Part shown: positions 44,695 to 57,800 of the stretch, one piece after another
Layout: every line of letters starts with the position of its first letter
How positions within the stretch are numbered: position 1 is the first letter of the stretch
Source: Trebouxia sp. TZW2008
Lineage: Eukaryota; Chlorophyta; Trebouxiophyceae; Trebouxiales; Trebouxiaceae
Length of the DNA: 64,000 nucleotides
Direction: 5' to 3'
Assembly (NCBI GenBank): GCA_002118135.1
Contig: BDIU01000089.1
Location: 434,001 to 498,000 of the forward strand
Notes under the pieces: model-generated
What the model saw: only the letters and a program-made list of their open reading frames with translations
Database searches by the model: none
What the model was told of the DNA's origin: nothing
Program-made: the position numbers and the translations under genes

Positions 44695-46170
44695 ATGTAC
44701 TGCAATGCGCTCAACCAGAGACCTAGCAAAGCTTCAGCGCGAATGACGAGCAAGCAACCTCTCACATACAGCGTAGGCATGATAAGCTGCAGCGGCAACT
44801 TCGCCCCGCATCAGGGGCCACTTACCCGAGGCGTGGCTGTACGCGTTCACCATACCATCCATCCACTTGTGCTTCGGTCAGGTTCCTGCGGAAAGTCCGC
44901 GAGCTAAAGATCGCGCTGCTGTCATGCCTCTTAGCACAGCTCGGGGCGCCAAAGTCTTGTCACCAATGTTGCGAGGACGGTATGCGAAGCTACGCAGCTT
45001 TCAGTGGTACAACTACGACCGGTTCGTGCTGCTTCCTGCTAAGAGTTGGCCGAACCGAGGACGACTACCAGCACGAAGGGAGGGGTTCCATCCCGGGAAG
45101 TCCTTTGCACACGATCTTGCAGCTGACTGATGTCAGAATTTTTAGCCAATTCATGGGTAGCTACTTGCATTAATCATCCCTGATAATATTGCACGAGTGC
45201 GCACATGGACCGAAAACCCAGCGTGCCCCTGTCATCCGTTGCAATCGGTGAAGCAATCCGAAGCAGATGGAAACGCAAAACCATGTTCTTGCAACGCCTG
45301 TATTCCTGTGGATGAGTCAGGATCAGCAAAATAGATAATGACACCATTGCTACGCTGACGGCATGCCAGCATGCCACTTATCAGACGATAGGAAAATTAC
45401 TTGAGGAGCGCGTGAGGCCAAATTTAAAGAAACTTTTTAGCAGATTTCGCATGTAGCTTATCATGACCACCACAACGGTCACGTGGTGCGTTGTGAGCTA
45501 GCTATTTCAACTCTATATAGTTGGTCAAGCAATGGCTGCATGTAAACCTCTGACAACCCAAATCATTTTGCGCGGTTGCCGAACATGTACAGTCGTGTGC
45601 AGCAAAGCTCGGAAATGCTGATAGCTATAGCTTTTGGATCAAAACCTGATCATGCATGAATTCATATGCTCAGGTGACCAGCTTCACCTGATGGCGTTGA
45701 GTCCATAGCTTCCCATCGCTTGCGTTGTCTACGACTTGGCTTTGCATGCTTGGAAGCATTACTGCCTTTGCTTCATGTACAGCGCTAAATAACTTGTGAC
45801 CGTTTTTGTTAGACTTACATGTTTTGTGGGCAATGTTGCCATGTCGACATACAACTGAATGGTACGCTGTTACGTACCATCATCGAGGGTCTTCATCGCA
45901 AACCAAGCGAGTGCTTGAGGATGCTCTGTGTGCGCTGCATGCTGGCACATGCATGCATAAATGCATGCATGCACAAGTCAAGGGTTCATGTTAGCAGACC
46001 TAACTAGGCTGTATTCTCCAGACGAGGATGTTGTAGCAAGCCAAGTTTGCGATGATTGTGATGGCCGGCACCCATCGCAAGTCGTAAACGAATCAAGCAT
46101 CGCACACATTGCGCCTTACTGCAGCGCGAGGCTGCTGTGACAGACACGAGTGGCTGATCGGTACGAAATC
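44695..46170. other. intergenic stretch, nothing recognised
   Basis: Upstream of DUF21 copy 2 and of the uncertain minus-strand gene. It contains a TGCATGCA-rich patch at about 45946-45972 and no supported gene; one 87-codon plus-strand frame at 44867-45130 lacks similarity and splice sites. Confidence 0.4.
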
Positions 46171-49100
46171 ATGGCTGACGCGCAAGCAGAGGGTCAGAAG
46201 GTGCTGTACCTATGCATATCCCTCGGCCTAGTGTTGATGGCTGGTTTGATGAGTGGATTGACTCTTGGGCTGATGAGTCTGGATCAAGTCGACTTAGAGG
46301 TATGCAAGCGTACCACATCTGAGCACCTGCAAAAGCCTATCTTGCGGAACATTTGTGTCTAACCTGCTGCTTTGCTTCATCAGGTTCTTTTACGAAGCGG
46401 CACGCCGACAGAGAAAAGATATGCAGCACGCATCTCGCCGGTACGCCTGAAATGTGTGGTTGCAGGGCTGCCTGCATCAGCCATGCTTGCTTTTGACACT
46501 GCTACTGCTTCACAGGTTGTGAGTAAGCCACATCACACGCTGGTCACTCTGTTGCTATGCAATGCAGTTGCTCTTGAGGTGAGTCGATGTGCAATGACAA
46601 GTTTGCACCTGTGCCTTGGACCTATGTTGAATAAAAACACTGTCACTTTCAGGCTCTTCCCATCTTCCTGGATAGACTTGTGGACCCTGTGACTGCTGTG
46701 GTCCTCAGTGTCACTGTTGTCTTGTTTTTTGGTAAGACACAGAAGCTGTAGAAATGACACAATGAACACATGCACCAACTTGTTCTGAGGCTATGCTGGG
46801 GCTTACATCAGCTGGCGCTGAAGCTTGTGAAGCTATGCCAGCTGACATGCTGTGTGACTGCAGGGGAGATTGTGCCACAGGCAATCTGCTCCCATCATGG
46901 TCTGGCCATTGGAGCCTGGACTGCCTGGTTTGTGCGCTTCTTGATGCTGGCAACCGGCATCCTTTCCTGGCCCATCAGCAAACTGCTTGACTGGCTGCTG
47001 GGAGCTGAGCACACAGTGCGTCCCACCACAAGTGCACTGCACCCACATGCCAATGTTTGCAAGCACTATGTTTAGGCTTCAATCATTGCACCAAGTAGCA
47101 CATTTGGGTACGCAGTTGCTTGTTCTGGCATTTCTGAGACCAAACACACTTGGGTTGCATCTCAGCATGATATGGGTAGCCACACAGCAAGACATGTCAT
47201 TGGGCACTGTTTGACCTGATGTCATGTGTTCATATACTCAACTAGCAGCTATGATGGGTGCAAATCCATTTGAAAAATTGCCCTCTTTTGGCTGTCAATC
47301 TGATGCTGGTCATTCACAATCTGCATCCTGTGGCTACAACAAACTGATGCTGCTATTGTATTGCAGGCCCTCTTCAGACGTGGTCAGCTGAAGGCACTGG
47401 TTGACTTGCACAGTGAAACAGAAGGCTTAGGTGGGCAGCTAGCTGCAGATGAGATCAATATTATCAGAGGCGCACTAGACTTGACCAACAAGACTGCAGC
47501 TAAGGGCATGACGCCTTTGAACAAGGTCAGTTTGCAAGTTCTGACGGACGCATGCATCGCTGTCTCTATACCCGTCTGCTGGACTCTTTCAGTGGGTCCA
47601 GTGCATCAACAAAGCCATGGATTTGTTCTAATTTTGATACATCAACTGAAGTAAGCGTATATGCATGCCCCCATGCCTGGAAAAAGATGTTGAGTGTAAT
47701 ATTGTAAGGAAGGCTCTTGCTGGCAGTTTCTGTGCTCTGAGCTTGATGCTTGGTTTACGCAGGTTAGGATGTTGGCTGCTGATGCTGTGCTTGATGAGGA
47801 TGCTTTGCGAGGCATTCTCAAGTCTGGGCACAGTCGTGTACCTGTGCACCGACCTGGTAACAGGTGTGTGCACCTACCAAATGTTGCCGACAATGCATGT
47901 TAGACCTTGTGTTTGCACAGGAAATCATGTGGGCACATGCTGCAGCAAAATTGCGGGCACAATGCTTGTTCAGCATTCATATCTGCTCTACCTGCAAACA
48001 CTACTGTTCGCCCAATGATTTGCACTGACACAGGCGTTGCTCTGAGAGCCCTTCAGAATGGTCAGCTTGTTCTCATGCTGTCACAAATAATGTCAGTCTG
48101 CATGAGATGAGGGAGAGCAGCAAATCAATATGCAGCAAAGCTGTTGCTGTGACAAACCTTCAGTCTATTCAGCGTATTCTTGCAAGGTCGCTAACGTTAA
48201 TGCATGAGATGACAGGCAGGAGCACTGCAGTAACAAGCACGACCTGGTTGCATTTGCAGAAAGGAGGTGTTGGGCATTCAATCTGCAATCAGTCTGCATG
48301 AAATGTGTATTGAGCAACAAATCTGCATGAAAAGATGGGCAGCAGCAGCTCAATCTTCAGCAAAGCAGCAGGTTCATACAGCAGCAGCAGCTCAGTCTTT
48401 GAAGCAATGATCACAAGCAGCAGTTTGATCTGAATTGCTACTGCAGGAAGGAGATTCTGGGCATCGTTCTGATCAAGGAGCTTGTCCTGATTGACATGCA
48501 TGCCGGCACCCGGGTTGCAGACCTACGCATCCGCAGCTTACCATACTTACGCGCTGATACCGCCATGTACGACCTGCTGAAGCTATTCCAGACAGGCAGA
48601 AGTCACATGGTGGTGCTGACTAAGCCCCCTGAGAGGTTTGACGGCACAGTGTCGAGAGCCAACTCTATGGATGTGACAGTGCAGATTGAGGAAGCTAAAG
48701 AGCGAAGCAGCCCAGAGGTGACTGACTCTGGCTGAATTGTAATGCCCTCTATAATGCAAATCTGCAGGGCCCATGATGGGCTGTGTGCTGCTGAACGCTG
48801 TGATAGCTGAAGCACATGCCCTAGATTGGTTAAGCCCCTAAAGCCTTTCTGTCATCTACGCTGTGATTTGTTGTTGTGCTACTTTTCAACATGTGAGTAC
48901 TCAAAAGTTTGATGATTGCCTTCTTATCAGCAACCGCACTGCTCAGCTTTGCATGTGCTGCTAGCACTGATCTGGGCGCTGACACATCAGCATTTTCTGC
49001 CATGCTGGCACACAAGTACCCACTGGCCTGCCTGGTGAATTGAAACCCATCCGCGGAGTCTGTTGTGGACAGGCTGAGCAGAACTGTGCAGATTGCTGCA

Positions 49101-50464
49101 GCTTCTGCTGAAACTGGTGCACTGGAATGTGCCAAGATCTTCAGGCGTGAAGTAGCTAGATTGCATGGCATGCCTAGGAATATGGTATCTGGCTGGTTCC
49201 CGGGTGGCAAGAAATGTTCTGGACTGAACTTTGCAGGCTCATGGCAATTTAGCAGCAATGGGTACTCCCTATCCACATTTTGGCCTTGATGTAGTTTGTC
49301 AGACCTCCACAGATCAGTTTCAAGATCTCCATGAAATCCTCAAGGTTGACTTCATGCAGAACTTGGACCTGTTCTGTACAGGTCAAACAGAAGGCATCAA
49401 GGCCAAACTGACTTATATGCTGACATCCTGGCACACACCTAACTGCTGCCATGCCATAACCTATTTTGACTTATCTGCCCTGCATGAGCAAGTTGCAAGT
49501 GCGCACACACCATGCTCTCATCTACATTCATGGCAAGAAGAGGAGACTGATTGGTATCTGCTCTTGCAGAATCAGCCTATGTCGCCGTCACCTCCAAAAG
49601 CACCTTCTCCGGATGAGAACGACCAAAACGAACATGAGGAGGAACAGGAATCTTCCAAAGGCAAAGAGAAGGCGTCCACTGAACAGGGTGAATCAGCCTC
49701 AGCTCCCACAGAGAATGGCAATGAGGCCAGCAGCTCTGAGAATCAGGAAGAGGGGCCAGGCAAAGGCTCATCACATGCTGCAGCCTTTGCTGCTGCTGAA
49801 GTTAATGAGCCTGTTGGTATTATCACCATTGAAGATGTGCTGGAAGAGCTTATTGGACAGGTGAGTTTGTGTGTGCTTTCAGTGTGACAGATGATCCAAC
49901 CTTCATGTCGGGTTTGCTGATGATGTAAGCTTTGAGATGTTGAGTTCCCTCAAAGCATGCATGATGTCTGCATCTTTGCATGCTTGTGTTGATGATGCAA
50001 CAGCATGCTTGCCCTTGCTTGCCCAATCTCAGTCTATATCACTGCTGTCTGTGCTGTTGACTCTGAGCCAAGGCATAGAACGCCGTATAGCCCTGTTGCT
50101 TAGCATACGCTGATATTGTGTCTCTGCACTGCAGGAAATCCTTGATGAGACAGACCAGTTTGTGGACAATGAGATGCAGCATGCTGTCAACACTGCTAAC
50201 CTAGTGAAGAACCTACCACCACAGCTCAGGAACTCCCTCAAGCTAAGGCAGGGTCTCAGCCGCTCACGTTCTGGCCGCATTGAGATTACTGACCCAGGCA
50301 CTGTCAGCATTGTGGGTGCCAAGCCGAGCCCAAGGCGGGCCCCATCATCCCAACAGCGGCCTAGCTCCTCTGTTACTGTCAAGCGCAAGACAGGTGCAGA
50401 CAATCAGACCATGGACATTCTGGAACCGCTCATCCAGTCTCCAGCTGAGAACCGGGCCGAGTAG
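46171..50464 (+). CDS. DUF21/CNNM-type membrane protein with CBS domains, copy 2
   Basis: Paralogue of the gene at 17343. Ten exons (46171-46299, 46384-46440, 46516-46578, 46653-46731, 46864-47015, 47367-47525, 47763-47863, 48447-48717, 49570-49860, 50135-50464) sum in phase to 543 aa. Exons 2-7 have exactly the same lengths as in copy 1 (57, 63, 79, 152, 159, 101 nt). Signatures: [76 protein letters not shown] and [15 protein letters not shown]. The N-terminus is much shorter than in copy 1. The loop between CBS halves is Glu/Ser-rich ([17 protein letters not shown]) instead of Pro-rich. Presumed role: divalent-cation homeostasis at an organelle or plasma membrane. The start is the ATG at 46171; an upstream in-frame GTG is not needed. 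Confidence 0.93.
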
Positions 50465-50862
50465 CCATAAGCGCAGTTCATCCCATGGGCTTCTGCCGTC
50501 GTAGTGTACAATGACATAGCATAGCTTATGCTTGCCTAAATTGATATAGGCAGTTGCACTGATAGCAAGGGGCATCTAGCTGTTGCACATGAAGCACTGG
50601 AGTCGCATATCGTTCAACAGGTCATGAGTGTATACTGTATGCGAATGCATGACTTATCAGCACTTGCACGTCAGCAAGCAATGCAACTACAGGTTGACTA
50701 ATGAAATTAGTAAAGTGTACTCTCGTTACCTTGGCCTGACCAGCGGGCAGCAGTTTGCCGTCTCGCCAGCGAATACCGGTTCTGATACATGCAACGGATG
50801 CGCCGTGTACACATGTAATCGCTGCAAGTGTCGACGCGCGCGAATGAATTGAGTGCCTTGGC

Positions 50863-53741
50863 ATGAATGCGAAGATCCTGCTTGCTATGCAAGGCAGCGG
50901 CTCCGATCCTACACGGCTAATGCATGAGGTAGACACATCTGCAACCTTGAAGTTGAAGCCGCTGACAGCCAATCAAAAGAAGAAGAGGCGACACAGGCTC
51001 GCTAAGCTGGGAGCTCTTCAGCAGGTAATCTGCAGTGTACAACAGCAGTCTCCAAGCTACCGATCCTGATGCATGTACGCACGGTACAGGCAAGTGCACA
51101 AGCAGCTTTGAGCTGCGACGTCTGTGCCAGTGGTGATCGGCCCGCCTCAGAGGCGTCAACAACTGCAGCACTTGTGCAGAACCAGATTGCTGTCGGCAGA
51201 GGGGCTACAGCAGCCCCTTTGTCAGCTCGTTTCATGGCATCAGCACAGCGCCATGCATCTGTTGAGCCCTGCTCTTCCACAGCAGAGTCTTCAGTTAGCA
51301 ACAATCTTTCAAAACATCTCCCAGCCACCACAACTCAAGCAAAGACGGATCAGCTGACCTGGTCAGAAGCTTTAGCTAGCTGTTCTTTTGATGCCATGCG
51401 AGCCATAACCCCAGACACCACTGACAATAGTCACAGTATGACAGCAGCATCTCATGGGATGCTACCTGCGCAACAACAACCAGAGAAGCAGGCAGTAGTG
51501 ATACAACAAGAAGCACCACAGCCAATCTGCAGAAGAGACATGTCTACAGCAGCGCTTGCTGTTCATGCTGGTCTCAACCTACACACTGCAAGTGCTGCAG
51601 CTGCGTCTCCTCCAAGCACTAATGCACAAGAGGTTGACATCAATGTTGAATCAGAACCTAGCGCGAAGCGGCAGAAGCGTGTCTTCATTCATGGCAACTA
51701 CAACAGATACTACGGCTACCGCCTGGGTGCAGAGCTTGAGGAGGATCCTAGGCTCAAGGTATGCCAGTTACTGTATCATGCATGTCGCTCTTGCTGGCAA
51801 GCAGTGAGGATGGCAGGTAGTGCAGCATGCGCAAGATCTGCAGTGATGTTACCCTTTTGCTTGGGTAACTTCACCAACAGTTTTGCATGACTCATGAGAT
51901 GAGGCAAGTCATGGCCATCATGTTGCAGCATCAACTTGCTATGGCACTCAATGACACATGTTTAAACCATGAGTATTGCATTGATGTTGCTGCTGATGAT
52001 AGCGACATTGACAACTCTACAGCGCCTATGTTGTGAGTTCAGCAAGAATGGGTGGCGCTTATTGTCAACTTTGCAGATGCTGTTGTACTGTAGTGCCCAC
52101 ATGCGTGTGATTGTTATGCAGGTGCTGGACAGGAGGTGGTTCCATGGCAAGCGCTGCATGGACATTGGCTGCAATGAGGGAGTCATCACTCTGGCGGCTG
52201 TACAGCGCTTTGCTCCCCTCAGCATGCTGGGTGTGGACATTGATGCTAGCCTCATCAAAGCTGCTTGCAGGCAAGCTGGCATGTCGTGCACAATAAGCCA
52301 CTAGTTACAATAGCTCCAAGCAAAGCACATTGCATTGCACCTGTTTGCTCTCTCCCCATCAAAGCTGCATGGGTATTGGCTGCAAGGAGGGAGTCATTAC
52401 TCTGGCGGCTGTACAGCGCTTTGCTCCCCTCAGCATGCTGGGTGTGGACACTGATTTCAGCCTCAAAAAAGCTGCTTGCAGGCAAGCCTGCCCATCGTTC
52501 ATGTCATGACAAGTTTGGCTTGTCATTTACAGTTGGCTTGCTCACAGTTTTTGTAGACTTTTAGATGAGCTGCTCTGAGTCGCACTTTAGTCACAGCATG
52601 TACACATGCACTGCAGTGTTCGTTGCCATTGACATTGTCCCAGTACCAAGCACGACGTGATCATGAACAGAACAACTGTTCACAAACCCAACAAATGTAT
52701 CACAAACACAGATCGTGTGTGGCATCTGACAGTTTGATGCTGTTGGCTATGCAGAACGCTATTGAAGTAGAGCTCTGTGGCCTCATGCCAACAGCAGGCT
52801 GTTTGCATGCTGTCAAAACTTCTTGTGCAAATTTCATCATCATGAGCCCTTGCCATGTCAAGTAATTTCTTGCTCAAAAAACGAAATTTCGTCTGTCATG
52901 CAGAGCGCTCTCCAAGCAGCGCACAGAAGCTTCCAGCTTGCATCAGCGCCTCATCCGGCACACTTCTTTGTCTGAAGCTGACAAGACACCAGCAGGCAGT
53001 CGCAAGGCAGCTGCTGCTGCAGTGCGCGCTTTTTCAAATGTCTGGTTCAGCTGTGAAGACTTTGCCAGCAGTAAGCACACCCCACAGAGCCTTGATACCA
53101 TCATGTGCTTGAGTGTGACCAAGTGGGTTCATCTCAACCAGGGAGACGAAGGGTTGAAACAGTTCTTTCGCAAGGTCAAGGAAGCTCTTGTGCCTGGGGG
53201 TTGGTTCATACTTGAGCCACAGCCTTGGAGATCCTATCAGCAAGCAAGGCGCAAGCAGGTTGGTCATTGCTTGCTGGTCAGTGTCATGTTCTTTGCACGC
53301 TGATGTACAGTCAAAAATGGCTTCACAGCTCCACATGCCATCTTGAGTGTCTGTTACAAGCTGATTTTGACCAAGCAAAGTGGCGTTGAGGGAACACAAG
53401 TCAATCGTATGCTTCAGAGGTGTCACTGTTCATTGACACAAGTGCAAAGCATTGGATGCGTAGACAATTTGCATGGGACACCGATGCTGGTCACAGAATG
53501 CATATGAACTTTACGCCAGAGAGCAAGCTTTGTCATGTTCACTCAACTGAAATGCTGAGAGCTGGTGCAGGACATGTCAGCTGCGCCTTTTGCTCGCCTG
53601 GAGCTTCTACAGCTGAGACCAGAAGCCTTCCCAGATTACCTGCAGCAGGAGCTGGGCTTTGTGTTGACGCGGGAACTGCACGTCTCCATGAGCTCCACAG
53701 GCTTCAACAGACCCATGTACCTGTTTCAGAGGGGCGTTTGA
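50863..53741 (+). CDS. Bin3/MEPCE-type RNA methyltransferase
   Basis: SAM-dependent methyltransferase of the Bin3 family, whose animal member methylates the 5' gamma-phosphate of 7SK RNA; plants and algae have homologues of less clear target. Exons 50863-51024, 51090-51758, 52122-52270, 52904-53258 and 53613-53741 sum in phase to 487 aa. The N-terminal half is basic then low-complexity. The Bin3 signature starts at VFIHGNYNRYYGYR, followed by SAM motif I (CMDIGCNEGVITL), GVDIDASLIKAA, then LDTIMCLSVTKWVHLNQGD, FFRKVKEALVPGGWFILEPQ and the C-terminal LRPEAFPDYLQQELGF. The intron after 52270 uses a GC donor (CAG|GCAAGC). A short exon between 53259 and 53612 may be missing from this model, since the family usually has a few more residues before LRPE. 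A decayed duplicate of exon 3 sits in the next intron. Confidence 0.9.
52357..52500 (+). repeat. decayed duplicate of the methyltransferase SAM-motif exon
   Basis: From GCTGCATGGG to CTTGCAGGCAAGC this copies most of exon 3 (52150-52275), including its GC donor. It has lost the start of the exon and an acceptor. GCNEG reads GCKEG and GVDIDAS reads GVDTDFS. Confidence 0.85.
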
Positions 53742-54809
53742 CTACATAACAGCCTAACGCATAATAGCCTGTCTTCCCCGTTTTCACAGAGAATACTTGC
53801 TTCTGCTGATTGAAAAGGGCATGCTTGTTTCTGCTTCTGCTGATTGATCAGTTTTCCACGAAAAGCTGGATTCAACTGCATGAAGGTGATGCCTTGCACT
53901 CAGCAGGCTTGAATACCTTTGAAAACTGACAAACACGCTGAGATGCCGCTGTGGCGGTGAGACAGAAGTCGTTAGCAGGTCTGACAGCGTCATGTGGAAA
54001 CGGCTGCTCATGCAGAATCTTAGTAAGACAGATTGTAGGTGCTGACGTGTCCTGCGTCTCTGCATGGCTGCAGTACTGGCCTCGCTCTCGTTCCTTGGGT
54101 CAGCCGAGTTGCTGGCACCTTCTTCACGTTGCTTGGCGCCTACTTGCGAGATACACACAGCTGCTACCCTTTTTGAATGCGCATGCCTGCCTACGGACGT
54201 CCAGACTCCGCTGCGGCTGTTGACTTTTGTTCTTCTCCACTTCAACAAGGCTTGCGGTTCGCAAGCTGAGGTCTCAGCAGCCGCAAAGGTGACGCGCAAG
54301 TCGTGAAGATACTTGAAGACCGTGCGGCGTTCTGTTTCAGACAGCAGCGACAGCTGCGGCCAGCTCAGAAACGCCGCAGGCTCCTGAAAGCCTCCTGCTG
54401 TTTTGCGCGTCAAGAGGCTGAATTACTGTACGCGTGCTGCACTGCAGCCTTTCCTGACAGTCAGCGAGTACTTGCCGCACTGTACGTCGCCAAACACTCA
54501 TCAGCTGTTTGCGTTGATCGCCTACTGCGTTGCTCTAGTCCTGGCGGACGCATCCTGCCTTGCAGCATGAGTGCGTTTTTGTATGCAGGCTGGGAAGTAT
54601 GCAGTGACAACCCACAGGTGTCTAGCACTGTGACTGCAGTGCCCATTGCAAGCTCGAGCACCTCAGTAAACACCCATACTTCGAAGCAGATCAACAGTGC
54701 CGATCACTGCAGTGCCCTTAGAGCTGCATCTTCACAGCTGTGCAGGCAGCTTGGAACAGAATGCCATAAGTCAGTAGCAGTACTGCTACAGACTGAGTCA
54801 GTCATAGCC
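53742..54809. other. region between methyltransferase and protease genes
   Basis: Long open frames exist on both strands (minus 53784-54413; plus 54303 onward into the protease start). The minus frame has no ATG at its head, and neither shows a known domain. It may contain a divergent gene or only UTR and promoter sequence. Confidence 0.3.
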
Positions 54810-57800
54810 ATGAGTTGTGCACACTGTCAGCCACGCAGCAAGTTGTGCTGCTTGCTTATGCTTATCCTGGCGCAGTTGCTGTTGCTGAGGACAGCCCAGG
54901 CAACAATACCTGCTGCAGCTGCAAAGCCAGACACCTCAGACCTGATTGTGATATTCAAGGTGGGGTGCAGATGCTGCCTTGCATGCGTATCATGCCCGCT
55001 TTGCAGGCGTATCTCCTGCACTATTCCTTGTTCAATCAAACCCATGCAAATTTATGGCAAGCTTCTGCTGTACCTGTCCAGCTTGACTCAGCAAATCAGC
55101 GCTTGTCATCATTTAATGCATGCGCAAAGCAGCATGCGCTTGTGATGTTCACAAATGCAGTAGCATCTATACAACAGCATTTCATTTGCCATGCAGGACA
55201 ATCAGACAACAGAGCTGCTGCAAGCCATGTGTAGCAAAGATAAGGCAGTCTTCCAGCGATATGCAGCCAAGCAACAGCTCAACAGTCAATGCCACTTGGC
55301 AGGTACATACCGAGCAACATTCGCTTGTATCACACAAGCAGGCTTGCATGCTGCCATGCGTGTATTGTTTTGGATCATCTGCATCTGCATCACTGGAGCA
55401 TCTGCAGTGGCAATTGACACAAGCAGGCATATGGGTTGCCTCGGACATGCCTTTCGGCAGCAGCGTCTGCACTCACTTTTGACGCAAGCAAGCATACATA
55501 TGCACGCGGTCATGCAGTGACCTTCATCATGATCACCAGGCAGAATGCTTGCTAGATGCATGCAAAATTATCATGTCACCCCACAAAAACAGCAGCAGAA
55601 AAGCATGGACAGCCACATCACCCTCTTGGCGTCATGTACCTGACATTGTCGTTGCGACTGTAACACCAGATCAATCGTCAATGGCAGCTTGTGCGCAGCA
55701 CCATGACTGTGTGTTTGCACTGGACATCAGGGCAAACCGACCCTTCCACATTGTTCTGCGTTGGGAACCAAATCTGTAGTTTGTTTGGCAGCTGTTTGAA
55801 TGCCTGATTGCATTGTTGCTGCCAGGGTTGTGTTGGCATGTGTGGCCATCGTCGGCTGCATGGCCACAGCTGTTTGAATGCCTGATTGCATTGTTGCTGC
55901 CAGGGTTGGGTAGGCATATGTGGCATCATCGGCTCCATGGTCTGGCGGGGTCCTTCACACAGCAGCAGCTGACAGACTTAAAAAGTTGCCTGCCTGAAGA
56001 CAGCATCAAGTACATTGAAGAGGATGTCAAGGTGAACTTGTTTCAAGACAGTGATGCAGTATCCGCAGCAGCATTATGTGTGCGTGCTTGTTCAACAGAC
56101 AAGAAGCCACATGCTGTCTTGACACAAACACACAATACTCACATCATGGCCTTGTGCTGGTCACAGGGAAGTAACAGCTTTTCAATCGTAATAAGGCAGT
56201 TCTGCAACATTTCAGCCATCACATACAGATATCTGTTTGACACTGCTGACCATGGCAGCAAGAGATCCTCCCTCAGCCATGCATCAGCGTTATCATTTGG
56301 TCTCAAAGTTGTGCAAGCATGTGAGGGGGCTAGCTGACAAGGACAAAAGTGCCTTGCAGGTACACAAGGCTGAAGGACCAAGGCCTTCAACAGCCTCAAC
56401 ATGTGATGCCAAATCCTTAGGGGCCGCGAAGCCAAGGGGCCGTAGGTCACTGTTGAAGTCAGAATCTCGAGCAGGCTTGCAGAGCAAGACACGTGCCAAT
56501 TCGTCTAAATTGCATGCTGATGACGGTGAGCTATGTTGTTCAGAAGCCAGACTGCATGGTCATTCATCCATTCATTCATTCATTCATTCATTCATTCATT
56601 CATTCATTCATTCATTCATTCATTCATTCANNNNNNNNNNNNNNNNNNNNNNNNNNNNNNNNNNNNNNNNNNNNNNNNNNNNNNNNNNNNNNNNNNNNNN
56701 NNNNNNNNNNNNNNNNNNNNNNNNNNNNNNNNNNNNNNNNNNNNNNNNNNNNNNNNNNNNNNNNNNNNNNAGGCCCATCTAGGTACGTACAGAAGCAATC
56801 AACTGTCTCCAACCAGTTCGATCATGTGCTAACTTAAAATTTATATTGGAGATGGAGGGCGGAGAGGTCCTGGTACACAGTTGACTGCCAAGTATCTCTG
56901 GGTTTACCTTTGGCCTGAGTGCCTGATAACTGCCAATGCATGGTCCATATTGCGCTGTATACAGATAACACAGCAAATCTTGTGTTAAAGCAGATGCAGC
57001 AGCAGTCCACGCCTGTAAACACATGGGCTATGTCATAATCCATGTCTTCTGCAGTGCATTAGGCCAAATTACAGATGCTCTGAATAGTCAGCTACTGCAG
57101 TGCATGTCTGTTGGGGTTGCCATTTGCATCAATGGTATGCATGATTTCAACATCCGCAATGTATTGCCCATGGTCCACATGCTGCCATTTGCTGCAGGCA
57201 GTGCGTCTGGCCCAACCACCGATCCTGTGTTGATACAGCTGCAGCAGCAGTTCCAGCCGAGCTCTGGCAGTCTGCAGTCCTCTGGCCTCAGCTCCACCTT
57301 CTTCAACCCTCCCCAGAACACCTTGACAAGTCAGTCTTCTGCCTTCCCCTGACAGAATGGATTCACTTGTCAGATGCATTATGTCTGTGTATGCCGCCAG
57401 TCCGTACCGGATGTGCACATGCTGCTTATACATCCTGGCAGTCTGCAGTCCTCAGGCCTGAGCTGCAGCTTCTTCACCCCTTCACAGGACACCTTGACAA
57501 GTCCCTTGCAGTCTGACCCATACCAACATCATGCAATGAGGCTTGCACCATATACATCATGAATGTGTGTGCTGCCTGCTCATGTTTTGCCATTGTATGC
57601 TGAATGGAATGGTCATGCCGGCAGTCAGTAGTTTGCAGTCTCAGACCTCAGCTCCAGCTTCTTCACCCCTCCCCAGAACACCTGGACAAGTCAGGCTCCT
57701 GCTCCCCTGACAAGAACGAGTGCTCTCATCAGATGCATTGCATCTGTATATCCTGCCCATGTGTGCAGGATATGCACATTCACCTTGCGAGTGCTGTCGG

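Noticed and set aside
48830..49276. 148-codon minus-strand frame inside an intron of DUF21 copy 2
   Set aside because: Starts without ATG, antisense to a well-supported gene, no similarity recognised.
53784..54413. 209-codon minus-strand open frame
   Set aside because: No ATG at its head, an in-frame stop just upstream, no acceptor I could place and no recognisable domain.
54303..54809. Open frame running into the protease signal peptide, which would extend its N-terminus by about 169 residues
   Set aside because: It lacks an ATG upstream and would bury the signal peptide; the ATG at 54810 gives a normal secreted S8/I9 protein.
56573..56837. Open frames across the (ATTC)n array and gap
   Set aside because: They consist of the repeat and undetermined bases.
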